A DNA stretch of 64,000 nucleotides from WHSW01 sp033856255 (GTDB lineage Bacteria > Actinomycetota > Thermoleophilia > Solirubrobacterales > 70-9). The notes below the pieces were generated by a model, which saw nothing but the letters and a program-made list of their open reading frames with translations, was not told the DNA's origin and did no database searches. The position numbers and the translations under genes are program-made. This document shows positions 52,417 through 59,858 of the stretch, piece by piece. The stretch lies in NCBI GenBank assembly GCA_033856255.1, contig JAWVFH010000002.1, positions 62,001 through 126,000 of the forward strand, written 5' to 3'. The stretch's first letter is position 1. Each line of letters starts with the position of its first letter.

Positions 52417-54423
52417 GTGGCCGACCAGGGCCCATCGAAGAACAAGCAGAAGCACGAGCACCCCGGCGGCGCCGGGGCCGTGCTCGGCGTCCGCGTGATG
52501 CGCAACTCGAGCGTCCAGGGGCTGACGCTGGTCGTCGGCAACGTGATGCAGCTCGTCTCGACCCTCGTTGTCGCCTCGTTCCTCGGCCCCAGCGAGCTCG
52601 CCCGTTTCGGCCTGCTGATGTTCCTCGCCGGCCTCACCACCCAGATCGTCTCGCTGCTCTGCAAGCCGGGCACGGTCCGCCGCACCTTCGGCGGCGGCGG
52701 CGACGATGACGACGATGACGACGATGAGGACGACGACACCTCGTCCTCACCCCCGCGGACGCTCGGTACCGGGCTCGCCTGGGCGGTCGTCCTCGGCGTC
52801 CTCGCCTCGATCCTGATCTACGTCCTGCGCGTGCCGATCGCCAACGTGCTGCTCGGCGGCGACACGGAGGACGAGAACCTGGTCGCGCTCGCCGGCCTCC
52901 TGTCGGGCGCCCTGGTCGTCTTCAAGATCTGCGACATCACGCTCTGGCTCGAGCGCCGCCCTGCCGCCTTCCTGATCTGCGACACGGCGCGCCCGCTGCT
53001 CGGGCTGATCGTGCTGACGGCGTTCCTGGCCACCGGCTCCGGCGTCGCCGGGGCGATGATCGGGACGATCGTCGGCACCGCGGTCGCCGGGGTCGTCGGG
53101 CTGATCCTGCTCACCGGCAGCTACGAGCCCTCCTTCGACGTCAACGAGATCTGGCAGATCATCAAGCGCGGCGGCTACCGCGCTCCGATCGTGATGTCGT
53201 TCTGGCTGATCCAGAACGCCGACATCTTCATCCTCTCGCGGTTCGTCGGCCACGAGGAGCTCGGCGTCTACCACCTGGCCTCGCGGCTCGGCTTCGTCGT
53301 CTCCTTCCTGCCCCAGGGCTTCCGGATGGGGATGCGGCCGATGCGCAAGTCGGCGGCCTACGACGCCTACAAGGAGCAGTACGGCAAGGCGGTTGCCGGG
53401 GGTCAGCTGCTCGCCTACTTCACCTTGATCTGCATCCTCGCGGTGCTCTGGATGGTCCTCCTGGGGCAGGTCCTCGTCGACGTCGTCGGGCCGAAGTACG
53501 CCAACGCGGCCAGCCTGATCCCGCTCACCGCGCTCTCCTTCGTCGGCCCGGCGATGTACCGGACCGTGAACCAGAACGTCAACCTGCCGAACAAGCGCCC
53601 GCTGTTCGTCGGCGGGGTGCTCGCGGCCGCCCTGATGTTCATCGGCATCACCTGGCTGCTGGCGCCGGTGATCGGCGTCTACGCGGCGCCGATCGGGATG
53701 ATCGTCGGCTTCTACCTGCCGGCGCTGTTCCTCTACATCAAGGGCCAGCGCAACAAGCCGCTGATCTATCCGTACCGCCAGATCGGGACCGCCCTCGCAC
53801 TCGCCCTCGTGATCGCCGGGATCAACCAGCTGATCCCCGAGTACAACCACTGGATCGAGCTCGTGGTCTCGTTCCTGCTCGGCGTGCTGTGGATCGTCCT
53901 CCTGGTCCCGCTGCGGGCGATCCCCGAGCAGCACTGGAAGCCGCTGATGCACATGATCCGCTCCTTCCGGCGTGGCACCCCGGCCAGCTTCCGCCCGCGA
54001 CGCGGGCTGCGCAGCCTCGAGCCGGAGGTCCGCGACGATCTGCGCCTCGCGGTCGTCGGCCGCCTGCCGCGTGAGCGCCTGCGGCCCGAGGCGGGGCCCG
54101 AGGGGCTGATGCTCACCCACGCCCTGCGCCAGGTGGGCAAGCGGGGCGGGATCCCGGTCGGCGAGCAGACCGAGCACGACGCCGCGATGGCGGTCTTCCT
54201 GTTCGAGGACGCCTCGACCGCGGTCCGCAACGCGAGCATGCGCAAGCTGCTCGAGGACGGCGCCGAGTCCAACGACCTGCGCTCGATGGAGGACCTGGTC
54301 CAGACGCTCGGCCGCGCACCGGTCGAGGCCTGGGAGGACAAGCCGGTCAACAAGCGGCCGCTCGGGCGCCGGGGCAAGCGCCGCCGCGCCGCCAAGCAGC
54401 TGCGCGAGTACGCGGCCCGCTAG
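52417..54423 (+). CDS. Wzx-like polysaccharide flippase with acidic loop
   Basis: 668 residues from GTG. About 14 membrane helices (30 to about 510) in the MATE/Wzx (polysaccharide biosynthesis) pattern, e.g. LTLVVGNVMQLVSTLVVASF, EELGVYHLASRLGFVVSFLP. Such proteins flip lipid-linked glycan units. Two oddities: residues 96-107 are eleven Asp and one Glu in a row after four Gly, in the loop after the second helix; and a soluble tail of about 150 residues (518-668) ends in a basic patch (RRGKRRRAAKQLREY). It is the last gene of the forward run and overlaps the convergent next gene by 4 bp. Confidence 0.82.
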   Translation: MADQGPSKNKQKHEHPGGAGAVLGVRVMRNSSVQGLTLVVGNVMQLVSTLVVASFLGPSELARFGLLMFLAGLTTQIVSLLCKPGTVRRTFGGGGDDDDDDDDEDDDTSSSPPRTLGTGLAWAVVLGVLASILIYVLRVPIANVLLGGDTEDENLVALAGLLSGALVVFKICDITLWLERRPAAFLICDTARPLLGLIVLTAFLATGSGVAGAMIGTIVGTAVAGVVGLILLTGSYEPSFDVNEIWQIIKRGGYRAPIVMSFWLIQNADIFILSRFVGHEELGVYHLASRLGFVVSFLPQGFRMGMRPMRKSAAYDAYKEQYGKAVAGGQLLAYFTLICILAVLWMVLLGQVLVDVVGPKYANAASLIPLTALSFVGPAMYRTVNQNVNLPNKRPLFVGGVLAAALMFIGITWLLAPVIGVYAAPIGMIVGFYLPALFLYIKGQRNKPLIYPYRQIGTALALALVIAGINQLIPEYNHWIELVVSFLLGVLWIVLLVPLRAIPEQHWKPLMHMIRSFRRGTPASFRPRRGLRSLEPEVRDDLRLAVVGRLPRERLRPEAGPEGLMLTHALRQVGKRGGIPVGEQTEHDAAMAVFLFEDASTAVRNASMRKLLEDGAESNDLRSMEDLVQTLGRAPVEAWEDKPVNKRPLGRRGKRRRAAKQLREYAAR

Positions 54424-55106
54424 TCGTCTGAGTCGGCGGGCGCGTCGGAGTCGCCGTCGGCGGTCTCGGCGGCCTCGCCGGCTCGCTTGATCACGATCCG
54501 GTCGGGCTCGACGGTGACCTCCACCGGGCGGTGGTCGGCCCAATGTTCCTTGTAGACGGGATCGTCGGCGATCGCCGGGTCGAGCCAGAGCCCGTAGCCC
54601 TCCTTGCCGTGATCGAAGGTGGCCTGCATCCCGGCCCCGGCCCGCTTGCCGCGCCCGCCGCGCCGGCGGCGCCGGCGCCGCTTCGGCGCCTCGCCGTCGC
54701 CATCGCCGGAGTCGGGCGCGCCGGCGGCCTTCGCGGGCTGGCGCCGGCGACGGGGGGCGGGTCGCTTGTCGGCGTCCTCGTCGTCGCCCGCATCCTCGTC
54801 GGCGTCGTCCTCGTCGTCCTCACCGGCCGCCTCGGCCGCGTCGGCGGCCTCGTCCTCGTCGCTCTCGGCGTCGGCCTGGGCCGCGAGCTCCTCCTCCTCG
54901 CGCGTGGCGGCCTCGATCTCGGCCTCGATCTCGTCGCGGAGGTCGACCTCGTCGGTCTCCCCCTCGGCGTCGAGCTCGTGCCGGCGGCGGAACTCGCGGA
55001 GCTCGGAGGTCGAGACCTCGAGCTGGTGGGCGATCCAGGCATCGGTGCGCCCCTGGCGCACCCAGGCACGGATTTGGTTCAGCTGTGAGCGGAGAGGCTT
55101 TGCCAT
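54420..55106 (-). CDS. HTH protein with acidic and basic low-complexity blocks
   Basis: 228 residues. The N-terminus (LRSQLNQIRAWVRQGRTDAW, then IAHQLEVSTSELREFRRRH) is a helix-turn-helix resembling resolvase or sigma-like DNA-binding heads. Residues about 50-112 are almost all Asp/Glu/Ala, about 113-155 are Arg/Lys-rich (KRRRRRRRGGRGKR), and the C-terminal domain (about 160-210) reads GYGLWLDPAIADDPVYKEHW and VTVEPDRIVIKR. The order acid-base-domain suggests a nucleic-acid binder with autoinhibition, by inference only. TAGTAT on the reverse strand (55116-55121) ends 9 nt before the ATG. Confidence 0.72.
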   Translation of the reverse strand: MAKPLRSQLNQIRAWVRQGRTDAWIAHQLEVSTSELREFRRRHELDAEGETDEVDLRDEIEAEIEAATREEEELAAQADAESDEDEAADAAEAAGEDDEDDADEDAGDDEDADKRPAPRRRRQPAKAAGAPDSGDGDGEAPKRRRRRRRGGRGKRAGAGMQATFDHGKEGYGLWLDPAIADDPVYKEHWADHRPVEVTVEPDRIVIKRAGEAAETADGDSDAPADSDD

Positions 55107-55240
55107 CGGCGGGCGATACTAACCAACGCGTCAGGTGAGTCCGATCCTGGAGAAAACGGCTACCCTGGATTTGACAGCTACATCAACGGGTGAGGGTCAC
55201 TGGGGGGTGAGCCTCGGTCCGCACCTCGAATGGAGGCGAG

Positions 55241-55474
55241 ATGCTGGTCCTGACGCGAAAAACCAATCAGAGCATCATGATCGGTGACGACGTTGAAGTC
55301 ACCGTACTGGCCGTGTCGCGCGACAAGATCCGACTCGGGATCACCGCGCCCCGCGAGGTGCCGGTCTTCCGCAAGGAGGTCTACATCTCGATCCAAGGCG
55401 AGAAGGCCAAGGACGACGGCAAGGTCGGCGAGGCCGTCGGCGAGGCGCTCGACGAGCTCGCGAAGAGCGAGTAG
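55241..55474 (+). CDS. csrA: CsrA carbon-storage/translational regulator
   Basis: 77 residues. The start MLVLTRKTNQSIMIGDDVEV and the segment IRLGITAPREVPVFRKEVY are the full CsrA signature, including the RNA-contacting Leu4/Arg6 strand and the conserved R44-type region. CsrA dimers bind ANGGA sites over ribosome-binding sites. Its own Shine-Dalgarno lies in ATGGAGGCG, a possible CsrA site that would allow autoregulation. A TTGACA (55171-55176) and a TACCCT (55161-55166) lie upstream but do not form a well-spaced pair. CsrA is uncommon in Actinomycetota; no flagellar or fliW gene is nearby. Confidence 0.95.
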   Translation: MLVLTRKTNQSIMIGDDVEVTVLAVSRDKIRLGITAPREVPVFRKEVYISIQGEKAKDDGKVGEAVGEALDELAKSE

Positions 55475-55483
55475 CAAGAGGGG

Positions 55484-55499
55484 AGTGGCAATAGCCACT
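55484..55499 (+). terminator. Weak hairpin after csrA
   Basis: AGTGGC and GCCACT form a 6-bp stem with loop AATA, followed by only TTTC. It starts 10 bp after the csrA stop. It could be a weak terminator. Confidence 0.35.
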
Positions 55500-55507
55500 T
55501 TCGGGTG

Positions 55508-55556
55508 AGCGTTGCGTTAGCGAACGCTTGTACGCGTGTACAGTGCCTGGTACGGT
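55508..55556 (+). promoter_or_regulatory. Promoter with overlapping palindromes for the 82-residue membrane protein
   Basis: TTGTAC (55528-55533), 17-bp spacer, TACGGT (55551-55556), then 7 nt to ATG 55564: the best -35/-10 pair in the window. The -35 lies inside the palindrome TGTAC-GCGT-GTACA, and GCGTT-AGCG-AACGC lies just upstream. Both are candidate operator sites. Confidence 0.6.
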
Positions 55557-55563
55557 CTCCGCG

Positions 55564-55812
55564 ATGTCCGAACTGAGAATGAACGAGCCGCTCGACGCGT
55601 TCGAGGTCGCCTTCGAGCAGGAGTCGGCGCTCGAGCGCCAGCGCCGCGCTCAACTGCGCCAGCGCTCTGCGGCCCGCTCGCGCGCCCGCCGGATCCAGTC
55701 GACCGAGAAGCGCGGCAACGTCGGCTTCGGCTTCCTGCTGATCGCGCTGACGGCGACCGTCGTCGTCGTCACGTTCATCATGTTCGAGACGCTCGCCTGG
55801 TTGATGGCCTAG
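55564..55812 (+). CDS. Small single-pass membrane protein
   Basis: 82 residues from ATG at 55564. The cytoplasmic part is a charged helix (ESALERQRRAQLRQRSAARS, very Arg-rich), followed by one membrane helix (about 54-78, FGFLLIALTATVVVVTFIMF). No known motif. The longer in-frame start at 55528 falls in the -35 box and is rejected. The stop overlaps the convergent thermonuclease gene by 4 bp. The charged helix could bind nucleic acid or anionic lipid; this is a guess. Confidence 0.7.
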   Translation: MSELRMNEPLDAFEVAFEQESALERQRRAQLRQRSAARSRARRIQSTEKRGNVGFGFLLIALTATVVVVTFIMFETLAWLMA

Positions 55813-56300
55813 CACCGGCCCCAGAGGCCGCGCTCATCATCTGACGCGTCGCGCTCCAGGCGAGCGAAGCGGTCCGCGAATCTGGTGTTCGGTGGGATCG
55901 TCAAGGTCCGCGCGAACCCCCGCCGGACCAACTCGGCATTGACGAACCTGTCCCCCAGGTACACGTAGGCGAGCAGGCGCCCATAGACGTCGCGCCGCTC
56001 GGCGTCGTATTCCAGGCGCACGGTCTTCCCTTCGACGAGCCGCTCGTTGAAGTGGCTGGCCGGCAGCGCGTAGCACTGGACCGGGGTATCGGGCTTCACC
56101 GACTCGGGCGTGTCGACCCCGATGTAGCGCACGTCCTCGGTTCGGCCATCGATGCTCGCCTCGACCGTGTCGCCGTCCACGACGCGGGTGATCCGCGCTT
56201 CGGACGTGGTCTGCTCGTCGTCCCCGGTGGTCACGAGGACGACGACCAGGATCACGAGGATCGCGACCGAGACGAGGCTGGGAAGGCGCGACACGGGCAT
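55809..56300 (-). CDS. Membrane-anchored thermonuclease (SNase-like)
   Basis: 163 residues. An N-terminal signal anchor (SLVSVAILVILVVVLVTTG) is followed by an SNase OB-fold: ITRVVDGDTVEASIDG (metal Asp), VRYIGVDTPESVKP (catalytic Arg and Glu), RRDVYGRLLAYVYLGDRFVN (second catalytic Arg) and the final DERGLWGRC. All active-site residues are present, so it should be an active extracellular Ca-dependent nuclease. Two Cys (QCYAL and the terminal GRC) could pair. Convergent with the small membrane protein; 39 bp from the aldolase stop. Confidence 0.93.
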   Translation of the reverse strand: MPVSRLPSLVSVAILVILVVVLVTTGDDEQTTSEARITRVVDGDTVEASIDGRTEDVRYIGVDTPESVKPDTPVQCYALPASHFNERLVEGKTVRLEYDAERRDVYGRLLAYVYLGDRFVNAELVRRGFARTLTIPPNTRFADRFARLERDASDDERGLWGRC

Positions 56301-56339
56301 CTACCGACGGAAGCCCGCCGGCGGCGGAGTTGCCCCCGG

Positions 56340-57254
56340 CTACGGGATCCGGCGGACGCTGGAGAGCATGAGCTCCTTGATCTGCTCGACGATCTCCATC
56401 GCCTCGGAGTGGCCCCGCTGCCAGACGTTGCGGCCGTAGATCACGCCCGAGCCGCCGGCCTCCATGATCAGCCTGGTCTGGTCGAGCAGCTTCTCGTCGT
56501 CGATCTTCGAGCCGCCGGAGAGCACGACCAGCGAGCGGCCGGCCGAGGAGACGACCTGCTGCACGGCCTCCTCCTGGGTGACCTCGAGCTCGTTGTAGGG
56601 CGCCGGTGAGTCCTTGTGGGGCTCGGGGCTCGGCAGGTTGAGCTTGACCACGTCGGCGCCCTGCTCCATTGCCATCCGGGCGGCGTAGTCGATCGCGTAG
56701 AAGCTGTCCTGCCCGCCCTTGGCCTTGACCGCCGAGCCGCGCGGGTAGGCCCAGACGACCAGCGGCATCCCGAACCGATCGCAGTCCTGGCGCACCTGGC
56801 GCAGCTGGGCGAGGTCGCGGTCCTGGGACGGCGAGCCGACGTAGAGCGTGTAGCCGACCGCGTCGGCGCCCAGGCGGACGGCGTCTTCGACCGACCCGTT
56901 ACAGGGCGAGAAGGCCTCCTCCGACGGCGGGATGTCGGTCTTGCCGTTGATCTTCAGCAGCAGCGGCACCTGGCCCGCGTAGTCGGGGTAGTACTTCTCG
57001 GCCAGCCCGATCTGGCAGGCGATCGCCGAGTAACCCGCCTCGGCGGCCAGGTGGAACTGGTACTCGGGATCCTTGGACGCCGGGTTGGCGAAGAAGTCGC
57101 GTGGGCCGTGCTCGATTCCCTGGTCGATCGGCAGCAGCAGCAGGGTCCCGTTGCCGGGGCCGAACTCGAACAGCAGGCGCCGCAGGCGGGTGCGCTTGCC
57201 GGGGGCGAGGGTGGCGAGGAGCGATTTCTGTTCGGTGGCGCTGCTGATTTCCAT
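56340..57254 (-). CDS. Class I fructose-bisphosphate aldolase (DhnA type)
   Basis: 304 residues from ATG at 57254. TIM-barrel DhnA/FbaB family: LLLPIDQGIEHGPRDFFANP, VWAYPRGSAVKAKGG, and GADVVKLNLPSPEPH, whose Lys is the expected Schiff-base residue, then VVLSGGSKIDDEKLL and GVIYGRNVWQR for phosphate binding. It would act in glycolysis or gluconeogenesis, matching eno in the window. TATACT on the reverse strand (57262-57267) ends 7 nt before the ATG. In-frame sequence upstream to 57470 is antisense to the ligase gene and is rejected. Confidence 0.92.
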   Translation of the reverse strand: MEISSATEQKSLLATLAPGKRTRLRRLLFEFGPGNGTLLLLPIDQGIEHGPRDFFANPASKDPEYQFHLAAEAGYSAIACQIGLAEKYYPDYAGQVPLLLKINGKTDIPPSEEAFSPCNGSVEDAVRLGADAVGYTLYVGSPSQDRDLAQLRQVRQDCDRFGMPLVVWAYPRGSAVKAKGGQDSFYAIDYAARMAMEQGADVVKLNLPSPEPHKDSPAPYNELEVTQEEAVQQVVSSAGRSLVVLSGGSKIDDEKLLDQTRLIMEAGGSGVIYGRNVWQRGHSEAMEIVEQIKELMLSSVRRIP

Positions 57255-57278
57255 GGCGCGCAGTATAGGCTCGGGCCG
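57255..57278. promoter_or_regulatory. 24-bp bidirectional promoter with overlapping -10 boxes
   Basis: Reverse -10 TATACT occupies 57262-57267; forward -10 TAGGCT occupies 57266-57271; they share two base pairs. Each ends 7 nt before its start codon (ATG 57254 reverse, GTG 57279 forward). Each -35 would have to lie in the other gene's coding sequence. Confidence 0.65.
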
Positions 57279-58394
57279 GTGCTCGAGCACGAATTCACGG
57301 GCCCCGAGTTCACGGTCGGAATCGAGGAGGAGCTGATGATCCTCGACCCCGACGGATGGGGGCTGGCGCAGCGGATCGAGGACCTGCTTGCCGCCTGCCC
57401 GCCAGAGATCGAGGGCCAGGTGAAGCCGGAGCTGTTCAAGGCCGTGCTCGAGATCGCGACCAAGCCCCACGACGACGTCGCCGCGGCCGGGCGGGAGCTA
57501 GTCGCGCTGCGCGAGGCGGTGATCGAGATCACCGAGAGCGCGGGCATGGCGATCGCGGCGGCGGCGACGCATCCGTTCGCCCGCCCCGCCGACCAGGAGA
57601 TCGTCGACCGCCCGCGCTACCACGAGCTCGTCGACGAGCTCGGGATCATCGCCCTCAACGAGCTCATCTTCGGCACCCACGTCCACGTCGGGATCGAGGG
57701 CGCCGACCGGGCGATCTACGTCGCCGACGGGATCCGCCGCTACCTGCCGCTGTTCCTGGCGCTGTCGGCCAACTCGCCCTTCTGGGAGGGCGAGCGCACG
57801 GGGCTGATGTCGTCGCGGGTGCCGGTCTTCCGATCCTTCCCGCGCGAGGGGATCCCGCCCCACTACGGCACCTGGGAGATCTTCTCCCACCGGGTCGAGA
57901 TGATGATGCGCGCGGGCGCGATCGAGGACTACACGTTCCTGTGGTGGGACGTGCGCCCGCATCCCAACCTGGGCACCGTCGAGACCCGGATCTTCGACCA
58001 GCAGACGAGGGTCGAGCACACGGTCTCGCTGGCGGCGCTGGTGGTCTCGCTGGCGCATCGCATGTGCGGGCTCTACGACGACGACGAGCCGCTGGTCGAG
58101 TACCCGACGGAGCTGATCGACGACAACAAGATCCGCGCCGCCCGCCACGGCACCGACGGCAAGCTGATCGACTTTCGCGCCGGCAGGCAGGTTCCCGCTC
58201 CTGAGATGGCCCGGACGCTGGTCGCCCGGCTGGCCCCGAACGCGGACGAGCTCGGCTGCCGGGCCGAGCTCGACGGGATCGAGGATCTGCTCGTCAACGG
58301 CACCGGAGCCCATCGCCAGATCGAGATCGCCGATCGCAACGGTCAGGACCTGGCGGCTCTGACCGAGGAGATCGCGCGGACGACAAAGCCCTAG
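57279..58394 (+). CDS. YbdK-type carboxylate-amine ligase (GCS2 family)
   Basis: 371 residues from GTG at 57279 (then LEHEFTGPEFTVGIEEELMI). The GIEEELMILD start, LIFGTHVHVGIE, ALSANSPFW and the final TGAHRQIE region are the pattern of GCS2/YbdK proteins, ATP-dependent ligases with weak glutamate-cysteine ligase activity in E. coli. True substrate unknown; a thiol or polyglutamyl product is possible. Size is typical (about 370). Longer frames upstream are antisense to the aldolase. Leaderless-type start, no Shine-Dalgarno. Confidence 0.9.
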   Translation: MLEHEFTGPEFTVGIEEELMILDPDGWGLAQRIEDLLAACPPEIEGQVKPELFKAVLEIATKPHDDVAAAGRELVALREAVIEITESAGMAIAAAATHPFARPADQEIVDRPRYHELVDELGIIALNELIFGTHVHVGIEGADRAIYVADGIRRYLPLFLALSANSPFWEGERTGLMSSRVPVFRSFPREGIPPHYGTWEIFSHRVEMMMRAGAIEDYTFLWWDVRPHPNLGTVETRIFDQQTRVEHTVSLAALVVSLAHRMCGLYDDDEPLVEYPTELIDDNKIRAARHGTDGKLIDFRAGRQVPAPEMARTLVARLAPNADELGCRAELDGIEDLLVNGTGAHRQIEIADRNGQDLAALTEEIARTTKP

Positions 58395-58419
58395 TCATCG
58401 GTCGGCAATACTTGGGGGG

Positions 58420-59208
58420 ATGGCCGCGCCAGAGCTCTCAGTGGTCTGCAAGAGCTGCGGCTCCGAGGTGAGCCCGTACGTGACCGAGTGCCCGTATTGC
58501 GGCAACCGCCTGCGCAAGCGTGCGCCGAAGCTGGAGCGGGTCGGTGACGAGGTTCGCGTCCGCGAGGGCCGCGGCGAGCGCCGCCGGCGCAAGGCCGCCG
58601 AGCGGCGCGGACGGCTCGCCGACCGCGCCGCCGTCACCGAGGACCTCGCCAGGCGTCCCGTCGCGACGGTCGCCGCCCTGGCCGTGCCCTCCGCGCTGCT
58701 GATCGTCGAGCGCGCCTCCAACCTCTCGATCTACGACCTCGGGGCGATCGCCGGCCCGGTCGGCGACCACTGGTGGCGCTACTTCGCGGCCCCGTTCGTC
58801 TACGACAACATCGGCTACCTGTTCGCCTGCGGGTTGGCGATCGCGATCTTCCTGCCGGCAATCGAGCGCCGCGTCGGCCTGATCGCCTCGATCCTGCTGG
58901 TGCTCGGCTGCGGGGCGCTCGGGATGCTCGCCGCGGACGGGCTCGAGTCGACCTTCGGCGACGGGATCTTCGCCGCGGCCGGCGGCAACGGGATCGCGCT
59001 CGGCGTCGTCTGCGCCTGGCTCGTGATCCGCGACGCCGAGCGCCGCGCCGACCCGACCGAGGAGTACGACCAGGTGGCCGTAGCCGTCGTCCTCGCCGTG
59101 CTGCTGCTGCTGCCGGTCGTCGACGACTGGGCCTCGGTCTGGGCGGGGCTCGGCGGCGCCTTCGTCGGAGCCGCCTGCGGGCTCGCCGCCGCGCTGGGGC
59201 GTCGTTGA
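58420..59208 (+). CDS. Zinc-ribbon pseudo-rhomboid membrane protein
   Basis: 262 residues. A zinc ribbon (C10, C13, C24, C27: CKSCG and CPYCG) is followed by a basic linker (31-80) and about six membrane helices in the rhomboid arrangement (WWRYFAAPFVYDNIGYLF, then GNGIALGVVCAWLV, then WAGLGGAFVGAACGL). The position of the catalytic Ser in GxSG is Asn190 (GGNGIALG) and the last-helix His is also absent, so it should not be a protease. Pseudo-rhomboids bind membrane proteins. GGGGGG precedes the ATG. The stop overlaps the next TTG (TTGA). Confidence 0.8.
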   Translation: MAAPELSVVCKSCGSEVSPYVTECPYCGNRLRKRAPKLERVGDEVRVREGRGERRRRKAAERRGRLADRAAVTEDLARRPVATVAALAVPSALLIVERASNLSIYDLGAIAGPVGDHWWRYFAAPFVYDNIGYLFACGLAIAIFLPAIERRVGLIASILLVLGCGALGMLAADGLESTFGDGIFAAAGGNGIALGVVCAWLVIRDAERRADPTEEYDQVAVAVVLAVLLLLPVVDDWASVWAGLGGAFVGAACGLAAALGRR

Positions 59209-59858
59209 GCAAGTTCACGCCCCTCAGCGACGAGCTCCACGACTACATGGTCGCCCACGGCGCGCGCCAGGACGACGTCCTGCGCCGCGTCCAGGAGGAG
59301 ACCGCGTTGATGGGCGAGATCGCGGTAATGCAGATCGCGCCCGACCAGGGCGCCCTGATGACCCTGCTCGCGCGCCTGATCGGCGCCCGCGAGGCGATCG
59401 AGCTCGGCACCTTCACCGGCTACTCGGCGATCTGCATCGCTCGCGGGCTGGCTGCCGGAGGCCGCCTGATCGCCTGCGAGCTCTCCGAGGAGTACGCCGA
59501 GATCGCGGCCGGCAACCTGGCGGCGGCCGGCGTCGCCGACCGGGTCGAGATCCGGATTGGCCCGGCGCTGGAAACGCTCGCGGCGCTGCCAGAGCGCGAG
59601 GTCTTCGACCTCGCCTTCATCGACGCGGACAAGGAGAACTACCCCGCCTACTACGAGCTGGTCCTGTCGCGCACCAGGCCGGGCGGGCTGATCGTCGTCG
59701 ACAACGTGCTCGCCGCCGGCCGCGTGATCGACCCCGACAACGACCAGGAGCAGGTCGCCGCGATCCGCGCCACGAACGACCTGATCGCCGCCGACGAGCG
59801 CGTCGACTGCGCCATGGTCGCGGTGGCCGACGGGCTGATGCTCGCGCGCAAGCGATGA
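59205..59858 (+). CDS. Class I SAM O-methyltransferase (catechol-OMT type)
   Basis: 217 residues from TTG at 59205. Family 3 O-methyltransferase: AIELGTFTGYSAICIARGLA (SAM loop, about 65), RLIACELSEEYAEIAAGNL, DLAFIDADKENYPAYYEL (metal Asp) and GGLIVVDNVLAAGRV (second metal ligand). These enzymes methylate catechol-like hydroxyls with Mg. The acceptor is unknown. Coupled to the pseudo-rhomboid (TTGA) and to the GNAT gene (ATGA). Confidence 0.92.
   Translation: MSKFTPLSDELHDYMVAHGARQDDVLRRVQEETALMGEIAVMQIAPDQGALMTLLARLIGAREAIELGTFTGYSAICIARGLAAGGRLIACELSEEYAEIAAGNLAAAGVADRVEIRIGPALETLAALPEREVFDLAFIDADKENYPAYYELVLSRTRPGGLIVVDNVLAAGRVIDPDNDQEQVAAIRATNDLIAADERVDCAMVAVADGLMLARKR

Noticed and set aside
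55171..55200. TTGACA as the csrA -35 box
   Set aside because: No TANNNT hexamer lies 16-18 bp downstream (the sequence there is GGGTCAC), so a full promoter cannot be claimed.
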